From the NCBI GenBank assembly GCA_015179025.1, contig WHUX01000293.1, positions 1 to 55,548 on the forward strand: 55,548 bases of DNA, read 5' to 3'. A program made the position numbers and the translations under genes. The notes under the pieces were generated by a model that was given only the letters and a program-made list of their open reading frames with translations, was not told the DNA's origin and did not search any database. The stretch comes from Terfezia claveryi (taxonomy: Eukaryota; Ascomycota; Pezizomycetes; Pezizales; Pezizaceae). Of this stretch, positions 32,536 to 42,182 are shown one piece after another (position 1 is the stretch's first letter; each line of letters opens with the position of its first letter).

Positions 32536-33307
32536 AAGTTAAAGTTAGCAGCTGATATCGATCGGAGTGAGTGTTAAGGATAATCTTGCAGAACAGCCTC
32601 TCTGTATCAGTTGTATGACGATTATTTCCAGGAATGTAAAGTGACACTAAGTCAGCATTGTCAAATTGTGCAATATCTCAGTAAGAATGCCCTGAGTATT
32701 AAGCCTATGCTATGATGTAAGAAAGTCTTAAAGGAATAGGTATACAGCGAGAGCCAAAAGTCCGATGAAGGGAGATACAAATAAAAGGTCGAGTGCACAG
32801 AGAAGAGATGGATAGACAAGAGCTCTGTATAAGGCTGTGAACTCATAGAGATTTATCTTCTATCTAGTAGGAAATGAACAAGATATATATAATTCAATCG
32901 ATGTATATCTAATAGAGGTTGTGAGCATCCTATGAAGCCATGAAGCATGCTATATGAGTGCAGGCTATTGCGTGTAGTAGAGCAAGGTATAGGCAAAATG
33001 AATGATGGAATAAACAATGGAATGAATGGCATTTTATCAAGTCTCAACTGGATCTCCAGTGGCTTCCTTATCTCTACCTTCCTCTTCGGTAATTACCACT
33101 CTCTATCGCCTGACTATACCCAAGAGCTCCACGGAGATATAGTATTAACCTATGTGCTCTCCAATTTCTGGACTCGTCTCATAAAACCTGCATTCAGAGT
33201 CAACTTAGAGTCTAGGATATTTCATCATACTCGCAGGTTTCCCTTTTGCAAATAATTGACTAGGGCTTCATGTTCTACCCCACGATCCTCCACATACCCA
33301 TTCCTAA
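32536..33307. other. No gene recognised
   Basis: Moderate AT content. A plus frame from about 33000 (MNDGINNGMNGILSSLNW and on to about 33255) is open for 85 codons but shows no motif. Could be single-copy host DNA or an unrecognised repeat. Confidence 0.3.
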
Positions 33308-33698
33308 TACACATGACGCTCGATACAAGCATATCGTCCAGACGGCGAGGAATGTCCGAATGTGCTTATAACCAATATATTCTTATATCACGAGAAAATG
33401 AGTAAGTATCGAATAAATTTGGAAAAGTTGTGGAATAGCATTATCAATATGGCAGAAGTATACAGGAGGCAAATAAAGAGATATACGGAAGCACAGCAGG
33501 GGTCAGAATCTCAAGAGGAGGAGAGTCATAAGTTGCGATTGCGTATTGAGCTTCGTTACGTCGTAACAATTCTTCTATGTTATTGTATGCCAACGTTGCA
33601 GAGCGGGGTTATTTCTAGTACCATGTGGCACCGGCGGAGGTATGCTTGTATCCGATATATGCTTATATCTTGTATGCTTGCGTCTAGCGTCATCTGTA
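33308..33698. mobile_element. MITE family 2, copy 1
   Basis: Ends TACACATGACGCTCGATACA and, inverted, TACAGATGACGCTAGACGCA. Total 391 bp. It shares the internal words CAGAGCGGGGTTATTTCT and CACCGGCGGAGGTATGC with copy 2 at 45639, but has a longer middle. No clean target duplication. Confidence 0.7.
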
Positions 33699-33778
33699 CC
33701 CTCTGACTCATCTATCGCTTCTTGATCCAGGCCTGCTTGATCCCCTCCGTCGTGATTGCTATAATCGAAGTCTGTCAT
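33575..33778 (-). CDS. Small acidic ORF running into a MITE
   Basis: 67 codons from an ATG at 33778. The first 27 residues (MTDFDYSNHDGGDQAGLDQE and on) lie outside the MITE and are acidic; the rest is read from the inverted end of MITE copy 1. A plausible view is a host or transposon ORF whose 3' part was replaced by the insertion. Starts only 2 bp from the divergent ORF at 33780. No family recognised; may be spurious. Confidence 0.25.
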   Translation of the reverse strand: MTDFDYSNHDGGDQAGLDQEAIDESEGTDDARRKHTRYKHISDTSIPPPVPHGTRNNPALQRWHTIT

Positions 33779-33779
33779 A

Positions 33780-33986
33780 ATGAGGAGCTACTCTTCATAC
33801 CAAGCTACCTCCAGCGCTCCTCTGACTCCAGCAATCTCCCCATCCGAGTCATGGGATGACCTTAACAAACCATACCTGCAAGTCGAGAAATTCGCTATCT
33901 TGAGTAAGGCAAGTTGCTTGAAAATGGAGGGGCATGAAATTTTGAGCCTGGAGGAAATATCCGAATCTCCAACATCCAGTCATTGA
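33780..33986 (+). CDS. Hypothetical small ORF
   Basis: 68 codons, ATG start, rich in Ser, Pro and Glu (SSAPLTPAISPSESWDDL near residue 11). No motif, no signal peptide. Divergent to the 33778 ORF. Could be a fragment of a host gene; coding status is uncertain. Confidence 0.25.
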   Translation: MRSYSSYQATSSAPLTPAISPSESWDDLNKPYLQVEKFAILSKASCLKMEGHEILSLEEISESPTSSH

Positions 33987-34019
33987 TTTAGGTCTGACTA
34001 AGGATGCGAAATCAGATCC

Positions 34020-34330
34020 CTGAATAAGGAAAAGTGAGGAGGTTAAAGAAAAGGCACTGGTAGTTTATTCGGACAGTAGGATGAGTGAAGAGGAGAAAGT
34101 TGGAAGAGAATGGTGTTCTGAGCGTGGAAAGTTTAATGGGAGTGTAGGCTTTGGAACGATACACATGATGTGAACTGAAGTGGAGGTTGGCCTAAAAGAG
34201 GCGCGGTCAGAGAGCCCACCAGACTGCTAGTGGAAGCTTCTAATCCTTACAGATAGCAGCTATGGCAGCAGTCAGAAAGGTAGGTAGAAGAGGCAATACT
34301 AGGACAGCAGACTCACGTCTACTGTTTGGC
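34020..34330 (+). pseudogene. LINE RNase H fragment
   Basis: Plus frame reads ALVVYSDSRMSEEEKVG, GSVGFGTIHMM, a stop, then LLILTDSSYG. This matches the RNase H of the LINE at 38.3-39.35 kb (VVYTDGSMSKGGKVGAGW … VLILTDSTAA). First catalytic Asp kept (YSD), second kept (LTDS). Several stops; no flanking LINE sequence. Confidence 0.75.
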
Positions 34331-35379
34331 TAGATCTTATTGGAATTGCATCCAGCAGCCGGTATACATACAGTACCTAAAGGTTAGGTAACGGCCTACG
34401 GATTATAAGCCTATCTAGGGATTAGGGGACCGCTTGCAAGAAAAAAATCTCATATTGTTGTTGTTGATATTGTTTGGTTCCTGTCCGGTTCATGTTACGT
34501 TACGTACATCAGGGGGCAATGGTTTCCCCGATCTTGCAACAATTAAGTACCGTAATTCAGTACATGCTTCTCACATATCTGCTTTCAGAGCTTGTTCGAA
34601 ATGTCACTATAAAGAAATGGATTCACAGTTCGGGAGTGGACCTGATCCAGCTTGATTATCGCACTTCTGATTTCGAACACGTTGGCAGCTGAACCTCTCT
34701 CCCCAAAATCATGTACAGGCACCTTCACATCTATCAACCAACCTGTCGTCGAACTCAAACATCGTTGCCTAGAGGAACTTATTCTGTTTTTCTATTTTTC
34801 CTTTAGACTCTATGCATACAGTTTACCTAAGGTTGTGGCAGGGTCACCCTTAGGATGTCGTAATGCACTTTCAGCAAATCTTATCATGTACCCTGGCATT
34901 CCAAGAAAAAAAGAGGGAATTTGAAGTGAAAATTGATCAATTATTCAACAGAATAATTGACTAATCCTCTTAACTTTTAAACGAAGAAGAAAGGGAAGAG
35001 GTTTTATTTATGAAAACACGAGGTTCGTAAACGTAATAATGAGGAAAAAATATTTTAAGACACAGAATCCTTATGTTTTCGTGTCTTCTCCTATTGGTTA
35101 GGAATGTTTCCTCACGTCCCCTCGCTTATTCCATCAAAACTCAGCGAGGGTAATATAAATGTTCTGACCGATTCACGAATCTCACAGATTGGTCAATCTG
35201 CCGCCCGATTGACCAACGGGGCAATTGGATAGGCATAAGAATTGAATACTGGGCTATGAGAGGTCGTGGGCAGTATAGGACTTTGATGGATGTGAGATGG
35301 ACATGATATGTTATTGGCTGTGCTTTTGTATTATGAAATACCTACATCGGAATATGTGAGTAATTATTTAAAATCGACA
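34331..35379. other. No gene recognised; short dyad inside
   Basis: Contains a perfect 10-bp inverted repeat TTGGTCAATC (35189-35198) / GATTGACCAA (35207-35216). The word TTCTGACCGATTCAC near 35162 recurs inverted at about 36158-36172 in LINE-derived DNA, so part of this stretch may be LINE too. Hydrophobic frames near 34.45 kb have no ATG of their own. Confidence 0.3.
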
Positions 35380-35925
35380 GTACCAAGAGCTGACTGAAGG
35401 AAATGCTGACTGAGGGAACTCGGGAAATACCAAGGTTCCTTTCCTACCAAGAGGCTGTGCCAACCAGATTATTCCGTTCCCTCCTTCCACCATGCAGGGT
35501 TGTCGAGTGGAGAAAGGAAGGAGAGGAGACCTGAGGACACGGAGACCTTCTTCAAGGTGCTCTACCACGGGCTTACATAGCGGGAAATTTCCACGAGTTC
35601 CCTTTGTTTTAGTCCATTACATTTTCACCACTAGTCCAGTTTATTTGCTAGTTCACTATTTCTACAGTTTTACTTTAAGTTCATTGTTTCTGTCGGGTGG
35701 AGGCTCAGTCAGGCCTTCGGGTCTTCGGCTAGTCCGTTAATGACAGCATGGGGCTTCGTCCTGGTCTTTGTATTTATTTGCGCGGGTCTGGCAGATTAAC
35801 TTGCCCTACCCTTGAATCCACCGGGTTTCCGTGTTGCTCCTCATGGCCCCCTGATGGGGCCGCATAGGAGTAGTAGTATCTGAACTATATTTATCTTTTA
35901 AGTATTTAAAAAAAAAAGAAATGCA
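35380..35925 (+). pseudogene. 3' end of a LINE, C-terminus plus tail
   Basis: VEWRKEGEET, then in the next frame DTETFFKVLYHGLT, matches the C-terminus of the LINE ORF at 43.5 kb (PEWRKEGQETYEATEAFFEL). The 3' UTR from about 35775 has GGCAGATTAACTTGCC, the hairpin GGCCCC-CTGAT-GGGGCC (35845-35861) and an A-run at about 35909-35920. Confidence 0.75.
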
Positions 35926-35929
35926 GGGT

Positions 35930-36176
35930 TTGTCCAGCGGGACCCGAAGGACTGATCCAAGCGAAATAAGTGAGCTGGTGATAAACATGAAGGAGAGAAA
36001 ACTAGAGATACTAAGTGAGCTCATGATAAAGATAATTGAAGAGGACCTCCGTGTCTCAAAAAGTTCCTCACCATCCTTTCTCCACTCCGGCCGATCTGCT
36101 GTTCCCGACAGCACTTGTTCGGTAGAAGAATCGGACGGCACAGTGACTCTGCGAGATTGGTGAATCGGTCAGAACA
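35930..36176 (-). pseudogene. LINE C-terminus fragment, opposite strand
   Basis: The minus frame reads RPEWRKDGEELFETRRSS, the same LINE C-terminal motif, in opposite orientation and abutting the A-run of the preceding copy. Two LINE 3' ends therefore meet tail to tail. Confidence 0.65.
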
Positions 36177-36199
36177 GATTATTAATCCAATCTCTGAAG

Positions 36200-36495
36200 T
36201 ATCTATGTACAATGCCTACCTACTGGGCCGCGGAGATAGGGTCCATTCGGGATGAAGGGTCGAAAGATTGCTTCATTGATGAGGAGGGATGACTGCGAGC
36301 GCCGTGTACAGCACAGAGAGGAAAGGTGACCCAGAGGAGTCATCCGGGGGGGACAGCCACGGTGGCACTCAACGCTGCGGAGTCAGATATGATTCCTATC
36401 CTCTCGGACTCCTAAGTGGCTGTACAGGCGATTCGAATATGAATCCAGGGAACCCCCGAGGTCGTGCATCGAGGCAGACATTAAAGCAATCCTAA
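36200..36495 (+). pseudogene. LINE RNase H fragment (family of the 42-kb copy)
   Basis: WAAEIGSIRDEG, then SAVYSTERKGDPEES, then in another frame LNAAESDMIPILSDS, stop, VAVQAIR. These line up with WAAGIGSIQEEG, GVHSEDRTGG and LAILSDSQAAIQAVR of the LINE at 42.67-43.06 kb. Short and frameshifted. Confidence 0.75.
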
Positions 36496-36527
36496 CCCAT
36501 TTCGGAACGTCAAGGTGCCTGAGTCAG

Positions 36528-36652
36528 GGCCACATAGCTTAGAAGGCAACCTGAGGGCCCCGTTCGAATCGGATCTTGGTCAAATTATAAGGAGCTACGA
36601 CAGCAGGGAGACCGCATATGAGTACCTAATAAGGTTCTTGGAAAAAAAAAAG
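36528..36652 (+). repeat. tRNA-derived SINE-like sequence (tentative)
   Basis: TAGCTTAGAAGG (36535-36546) resembles a tRNA A box and GTTCGAATC (36562-36570) a B box; GGCCA near 36529 could pair with TGGTC near 36576-36580 as an acceptor stem. The spacing between boxes (27 nt) is too short for a tRNA, so the anticodon arm would be missing. About 70 bp on comes an A-run (36641-36650). A SINE or a tRNA pseudogene are both possible. Confidence 0.3.
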
Positions 36653-37790
36653 ATACCTGGGCCATGAGATCTTACCCTCTTGGCCTGAGTGTGATTATAT
36701 ATATCTACATACCCGGCCTCACATTATTTTGGTCTTCCAGAATTCGAGCCTCCAGATACATTTATCCCCAACAGCAGCTTAACTACCGCTACCAATCCAC
36801 CCATAGAGCTACATTGTAGCCCAGCGCCAGAAACCTCAGTATCAACTCTCTCGCGCAGGCTAGAGCAATTGCAACGTTGACCACCCCCGCTTCTCGTCCA
36901 CCTGCAAATCCATTGTATTAAGGACCTCTGATACGGTATTGAATTCATCTTCTCGCACGTGGCAATATGTCTACAAGCAGTGCTTTCAGATGCCCTGTCG
37001 ACGGGTGTTCTTATAATAAACCAGGACTAAAAAGAGTTTCTTTCATTGACCATATTGAAGGACACACAAAACCATATGTTTGCTGTGTGTTGAATTGCGA
37101 AATGCAATTTACTAGAATAGCAAGCCTCAACAAACACAGGCATACACAACATTCAATTCCCGATGTATACGATTTATCGGTCAGTGATGCTATAAAAGAC
37201 GGGTCAGTCCATCATAAGATTCGCAACTACGAGACTCGCGAGGACCTGATCTCCTTGCTGCTGTCCCTTGGAACCAAAATCAGACCAAGTGCTCTTTCTA
37301 CATGATCGTGCATCTCAATTATACGATCCCACCCCAACTTCCTGTCGCTTTTTTTTTTTTCTTTCTTTGAGATCTGAATATTCGCGAGAGGCTTGGCTCG
37401 AGGGGGGCGGGAGAAGTGAAATTTTAGATTTATGCTAGGTACAACGTTGGGATATAACATGCAATGGAATACAAAGTGGATTTCATGCACGAAATAAGAT
37501 TGAACATTAAGAAGTAGGGTCGGCAACTTGTATCGTGCCCTCCTTGGAGCCTGGCGGAGATGGATCCGTTGGTACATATGAGATTTGTAGGATGGCTCAA
37601 ATGCAAACAGGAACAGTGGCGGGGTTGACATTTGCCTTCACAATACCACGGCTGGGTCAATGTAGTTAAGGAAGCAGCCTCTCTTAATGACAGAGGGTGT
37701 GCATCATGTCATAATGTATGGAATTGATCCAAATCAGGATGTGTAAAATTTCGAGGGAGTTGCTCTAGTTCACGGAGATATTTTTTAAGA
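36653..37790 (+). repeat. Zinc-finger gene unit, copy 2
   Basis: Conserved with copies 1 and 3 from TGGGCCATGAGATCTTACCC and TTATATATATCTACATACCC through the ORF to GGCTGGGTCAATGTAGTTAAG and beyond. Roughly 315 bp of upstream and 485 bp of downstream DNA are shared. A T-rich tract (37351-37371) in the 3' part is specific to this copy. Confidence 0.7.
36967..37305 (+). CDS. Small two-finger C2H2 protein, copy 2
   Basis: 112 codons, intact, no intron. The start is the first ATG after the conserved leader (CGCACGTGGCAAT-ATG). Finger 1 FRCPVDGC … DHIEGH; finger 2 YVCCVLNC … KHRHTQH, with the same Cys/His spacing as copy 1. C-terminus YETREDLISLLLSLGTKI. It differs from copy 1 at many residues between the metal ligands (GRIAF/KRVSF, KLCNLNR/RIASLNK), while ligands, the linker HTKPYVC and the C-terminal helix are kept, a pattern expected of a protein under constraint. 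Function unknown; nucleic-acid binding is likely. Confidence 0.7.
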   Translation: MSTSSAFRCPVDGCSYNKPGLKRVSFIDHIEGHTKPYVCCVLNCEMQFTRIASLNKHRHTQHSIPDVYDLSVSDAIKDGSVHHKIRNYETREDLISLLLSLGTKIRPSALST

Positions 37791-37878
37791 ATACTTATTG
37801 CTCCTATTCGGTCCCAGTAAGGTAACCAGCTGATATTGGTCATGGTAAGGCTTAACGATCATCTTGCAGAACAGCCTG

Positions 37879-37985
37879 TCTTTTTTTTTGCGGGGGGAGT
37901 CTATACGTCTATGGAGCCTTAGGCTATGAGACGGCCCTGTTCCTCCATAAAAGACTCGATACACCCGCGGAACAACGGGCCAACT
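37879..37985 (-). repeat. LINE family 2 tail, extra copy
   Basis: T-run (37880-37888) then GAGTCTATACGTCTATGGAG and TGAGACGGCCC on plus, that is, a minus-strand LINE 3' end with poly(A). The same words occur at 38066-38110. Truncated to about 100 bp. Confidence 0.7.
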
Positions 37986-38040
37986 ATCCACTAACTCAAC
38001 TCAATTGGAACTGTTGAAGACTCGCAACCTGTATAAACTG

Positions 38041-39350
38041 TTTTTTTTTTTTTTTTTTTTTTTTTGGAGTCTGTACGTCTATGGAGCCTAAGGCTATGAG
38101 ACGGCCCCGTCCCTCCCCTTCAAAGGTTTGGTACTCCCACGGAACAATGAGTTGCCTAAACGCCCTGCCTTCCAAGCCAAGGAAATAGAAGAAACCGAAA
38201 TAACCCCTTCCTCCCCCACCACACCCTTACCGGCCCTTCCCCTGATCAAAAAAGCCGCCCCATCATGTCCATGCCCACGAAACCTTCCTCTTCTCAAGCC
38301 CCCCATCAGGCGGGCTCAAGGTTGGAAAAGAACGTCTCGACAAGATCTACAGTATATTCATCCCCTCCCTCCTTCACCTTCTTCAACCACTTCTTCCACT
38401 CATCTATTTCTTCCCAATTGCTCCACCTTCTACCGATCTCCTCCCCGTGTGGACAGACTAGGGCTACATGCCGACCTGTTTCCACATGCCTTCCGCACGT
38501 CCAGCAAGTAGGGTCAACTGTGTCATCTAGCTTTGCACGCCATGATTGGAGATTTCCTTTCCCTGTCCGGCAATGAACATAGTTGACCCTAGCCTTCCTT
38601 CCCCACCTAACTACTCTACCCCCCCATACCTGCCACTTTCCTCTCCGCCTCCTGCATTCTCTTCCATTCCTGCCTGAGTCCCCCCTCCGTAATCTGGAGA
38701 TCTTCGGGGACGAGTTTCTCTGCCCCCTCCTTTGCCAAAACATCTGCTCGTTCATTGCCAGGGATGCCCACATGAGCTTTAACCTAGCCGAGCCTAACTG
38801 CCCCTAACCCAAGCTTCTCTTGCCTCTCCTTAATCCCTACTGTGGCCTTCCGCAGATCTGCTGTTCTTGCTTTCCCTCTTCAACCTGCCTCTCTTAATGC
38901 CGCGATCGCTGCCGTTGAATCTGTTAAGATAAGAACTTTCTATTCCAGAGGTGTCTTCTCAAGGGCTTTCCTAATGCCAGCGACCTCCCCGTCCCATACT
39001 GTACACATTCTTCCCAACCCTATGCTTCCCTTCTTAGTTTCCCCTTCTGAAGACCAACCCGCACCGACCTTACCCCCCTTGCTCATGCTGCCATCAGTAT
39101 AGACAACCACTGAATCCTCTTTAGCCTCTTCGATTTTCTTAGACCACTGGTCTGGTTTATCATCCCTGGATGGGCCCAGATCTTCTAACGGGACCTCCAC
39201 CTTTGGACAAATCCCTCCACAGCTTAGCCTCTTAGTTCCTTCTTCCATAATTCTCCCTGCCTTGCTCCAGATCGCTGGCATTACTAACGTAAATCCATCC
39301 TTTTCCGGGAAAGGCTCTCCAAAATAGTCCCATGCCCTGCCAATCATAGA
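38041..39350 (-). pseudogene. LINE family 2: RNase H, C-terminal finger and poly(A) tail
   Basis: 5'-truncated LINE on the minus strand. RNase H: VVYTDGSMSKGGKVGAGW near 39.10 kb, VLILTDSTAA after a TAG at 38940, then AHVGIPGNERADVLAKEG near 38.74 kb, all typical of the RNase H domain in Tad/I-type LINEs. C-terminal CCHC-like finger C-WT-C … H-VALV-C near 38.46 kb. At least one stop and one frameshift. The 3' UTR ends in a 25-base T-run on plus (38041-38065), the poly(A). The reverse transcriptase part is absent: the copy starts at about 39350. Confidence 0.9.
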
Positions 39351-39351
39351 A

Positions 39352-40080
39352 AAATACTTGAGAGCTTATACCAGTTACTAATAAATCAATTAGGTATCAT
39401 TTTTGGCTACCTATAAATTTTCTACTAACAACTAATTCTCTGAGACTCTAAAGACCTTCTGATTCCTAGCTATTTATAGATAGCACCCTTATTTTCTAGA
39501 CTTGCTAGTACCTCTGTATAAGGCTAGGGTGAATATACCAGTTAAGGACTTCATTATTGAGATTGCTAAGTTGCATTCTACCCTTAAAGCCAAGTTAGAA
39601 TATGTCTAAGTTAGACAATCTAAGTATGCTAATAGGTTAATACTACAAGTACTGCAGTATGAGCCTGAAAACAAAGTATGGCTATTGAGCAAACATTTCT
39701 AGATAGAACAGCCCTCCCATAAGCTAAATCTTAAGTTTCTAGATCCCTATGAGGTGTTGGCAGCTATAGACACTCATGCTTACTAACTGAAGTTTCTTAA
39801 GAATATCAAGTATCACTCTTTTGTCTATATCTTAAAGATCAAGCCAGCTATAGACAATCCTCTCCCTAGGTAAAAGCACCCTTCACCCCCTTCCATAGTA
39901 ATTTCAGGTGAAGAGAAGTAAGAGGTTGAGGAGATACTAGACTCCAAAAAGTATTATAAGTAAGTTTAGTATAAGGTTAAGTAGTTAGGAGACATAGAAG
40001 CTACTTGGTAACCTACCGAGGTTTTAGAAAACTTATAGGATTTAGTTACACTATTTTATTAACAATACATAAAGAAGTCA
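39352..40080 (+). pseudogene. Integrase C-terminus and chromodomain of a C-family gypsy
   Basis: Plus frame with several stops: AKLHSTLKAKLEYV, QSKYANRLILQVLQYEPENK, SHKLNLKFLDPYEVLAAID, EVEEILDSKKYYK, then LGDIEATW and LENL, stop, DLVTLF. Each matches element C (AELRYAQARQAEYAN, LDHKFLGPFEVLAALG, EVEEVLDSRRRYG). Moderately RIP-mutated. Truncated at the left by the LINE at 39350. Confidence 0.88.
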
Positions 40081-40302
40081 CATCTAGTTGAATAATATTA
40101 TATCTTCATATCTTTGTTATTATTTGGAGTTGGAAATCTTATTCTAGCACTTATTATTAATTTGCATATTGATTTTACTAGTTGATATATGCAGGCTTCC
40201 TTGTTATTGGAGCTCCAGCCTAAAAGAGTAGATAGTCTAATAATGGTATGTATAGTTGTCTTTATTATCACTTGCAAGTACAGATAATAGGGGGTTGTTT
40301 AA

Positions 40303-40808
40303 TACTCAATTAAGTATCATATTATCTATTATCTTATTGTTATTATATCAGATATTACCTGTAGTATAGGTAATAAGTTATCATTATACCTTGCTTGACT
40401 TTTGAGATAGGGATCTCAGGAAGCTTATTCCTTTTGTTGCACAAGTGGCTCATACTAGTATATATAAAGTCTCTTACCCCTATACTAACATTAGATCCCT
40501 ATCGAATATCTCATATACTTAATACAGAACCTTGCCTCTTTCCTCAAAAGTGTATCTAGTTTGTAGACCCCTTTGTCTTACCTTGTCTTGTAAATAATGC
40601 TATAGTATATCTGCCTCCCTCTAATATATATAATAACTACTTCTATATATCTCTTGCCACTTATCTCTTACCTCTTGCTTCTTGCTCTTGCCCTCCATCC
40701 CAGCCTTTCCCTAGTTATATATATAGTATTCTTATGTATGTCTTACTCTAGCCCTGCCTTTACTCTAGTATACCTCTTAGTCACCTTATCTCTAAAGCCT
40801 TTGTTATA
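40303..40808 (+). repeat. 3' LTR of the C-family fragment
   Basis: Follows the chromodomain. Its end, TTAGTCACCTTATCTCTAAAGC and GTTATA, matches the end of the element C LTR. It carries the degenerate palindrome TTACCTGTAGTATAGGTAA at 40355-40373 and a TATATATAAAG promoter near 40459. The 5' border is approximate. Confidence 0.7.
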
Positions 40809-41568
40809 ATTTTGAATGTGTGGTACACTTTATTAAATGAATTTTGTATATACTATTTACGTTTATTGTAGTAATTATACTTGTGTGAGTATACTTTACT
40901 TTTCTACTTCTAGGTATATCAGGAAACAAAATAGTTTGTCTCCAATATCTCTAGATACAGTAATGCAACTAGAAATAAGGTATGTCTTTAGGATTGGTAG
41001 AATGTCTACCAGTATATTCAGAAGATACTGGAAGATACTAGGAGATATATGGAAGACACTTAGAAGATACTTAGGAGACATAAAAGATATAAAAGACATA
41101 AGAGATAACTCTGTCTCTTAGAGACACTATTTCGTATTCTGATACAACTTTTTCTTGCTAATATATTAAACTTATACCTTTATAGGAGTATATCTAAGAT
41201 CAATAGTAGTATGGTGGTAAGCTACTAGTTGCTTACCTTTTATAGAGAGTCCTACAACAATAAATGGAGCTACTAATAGAGGCACTAGTTAAATAATAGG
41301 TTTGGGAGAGGAGGAGGATATTGATCCAAGTACTATTTATTGATAGAAGATACTCTAATATTCTTAGAATTGCAGAAACTGGAGAGAAGGAGTATAGTAT
41401 TGCTTTATCAACTGTCTAGCTTATTATTAAGCTTGAACTATACTATTATTATCCATATTAGCCATCAGCTCATTATAAACTTTACTAAGTAATCCTCTTA
41501 ATATAGACATAATTGTAGGGAATTATTGGGTATTAGTATTTATAAAAGTATATAACCAAGGAGTATAA
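40809..41568 (-). pseudogene. gag start of a second element B copy
   Basis: The reverse complement aligns with 8025-8540 of element B (leader, GATGGCTAATATGGATAATA against GATGGCTGATACTGATAATG, and following). A MITE (40917-41163) interrupts it. It stops at 40808, where the C-family LTR begins, so that fragment replaced or interrupted the rest. Stops throughout. Confidence 0.75.
40917..41163 (+). mobile_element. MITE family 1, copy 3
   Basis: 247 bp, TATCAGGAAACAAAATAG to TTTTTCTTGCTAATA, TA duplicated at 40915-40916 and 41164-41165. Aligning element B at 8.42 kb across it shows the uninterrupted target, which places the insertion inside gag. Confidence 0.85.
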
Positions 41569-42178
41569 TGTTACAAGTAAGCTATAACTATAGAAATACT
41601 TTAGAGAATATTTAAATAATTGCAGAGAAAAGTATAAATATAGCTATAATTTAGGTATATTATAGTCTCAATAAGAGTAAAGCTATATAAGACTTAAAAC
41701 ACTGTCTGAGTCTTACTATATTAACTATATATAAGTAGTTAATTATATGGAAGCTTAGATTTGATAATAGGTAATTAAATCAAGACAATATTTTCTACAA
41801 TAGCTTAGTAGTACTAATATCAGGTTGTTGTCTAAATGGGAAACCACTTCCCAATTAGGAATATTGTAGTCTAACATACATTGATTAGACAGCCTGAACT
41901 ACAATACATTGTAGGCAGGCTGACTTGCAGGAGCTGAACCTGAACATAACAAATAATGATACAGAAGTATCAACTAACTAAACATAATGGAAACATATCA
42001 AAGAGAATATATGTATGAGAGCCAACCTCAGACACACACTTCCATAGCTAATTCCTTTAACGCTTTATTCCCAAGCGTGCTACCCGCATCTGTATGGGTG
42101 ATCAGTCCATCACAGTTAGCAGCTATAGCAGGGTATCGTTTCCACCGGGGGTGTAGGTCTCTTACCTGAGCCATAACA
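41569..42178 (-). repeat. 5' LTR of the second element B copy
   Basis: 610 bp, TGTTACAAGTAAGC to CTGAGCCATAACA on plus (TGTTA…TAACA ends). It matches 25685-26297 inverted and is clearly less mutated (CTGCTATAGCTGCTAACTG against CTACTATAGCTACTAACTA). It directly abuts the LINE at 42183. Confidence 0.88.
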
Positions 42179-42182
42179 CTGA

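Noticed and set aside
34434..34655. Secreted-protein candidate with a hydrophobic start
   Set aside because: The frame has no ATG (TTG only) at that start, and no clear continuation or intron signals could be shown.
36528..36580. Functional tRNA gene
   Set aside because: A- and B-box-like words are only 27 nt apart and no anticodon arm fits; at best a pseudogene or SINE head.
37227..37631. 134-codon minus ORF
   Set aside because: It runs antisense through the 3' half of zinc-finger ORF 2 and its downstream DNA and is not open in copies 1 and 3.
38128..38576. Pro/Ser-rich plus ORFs of 103-127 codons
   Set aside because: Antisense to the LINE C-terminal region, which has clear RNase H and finger motifs on minus.
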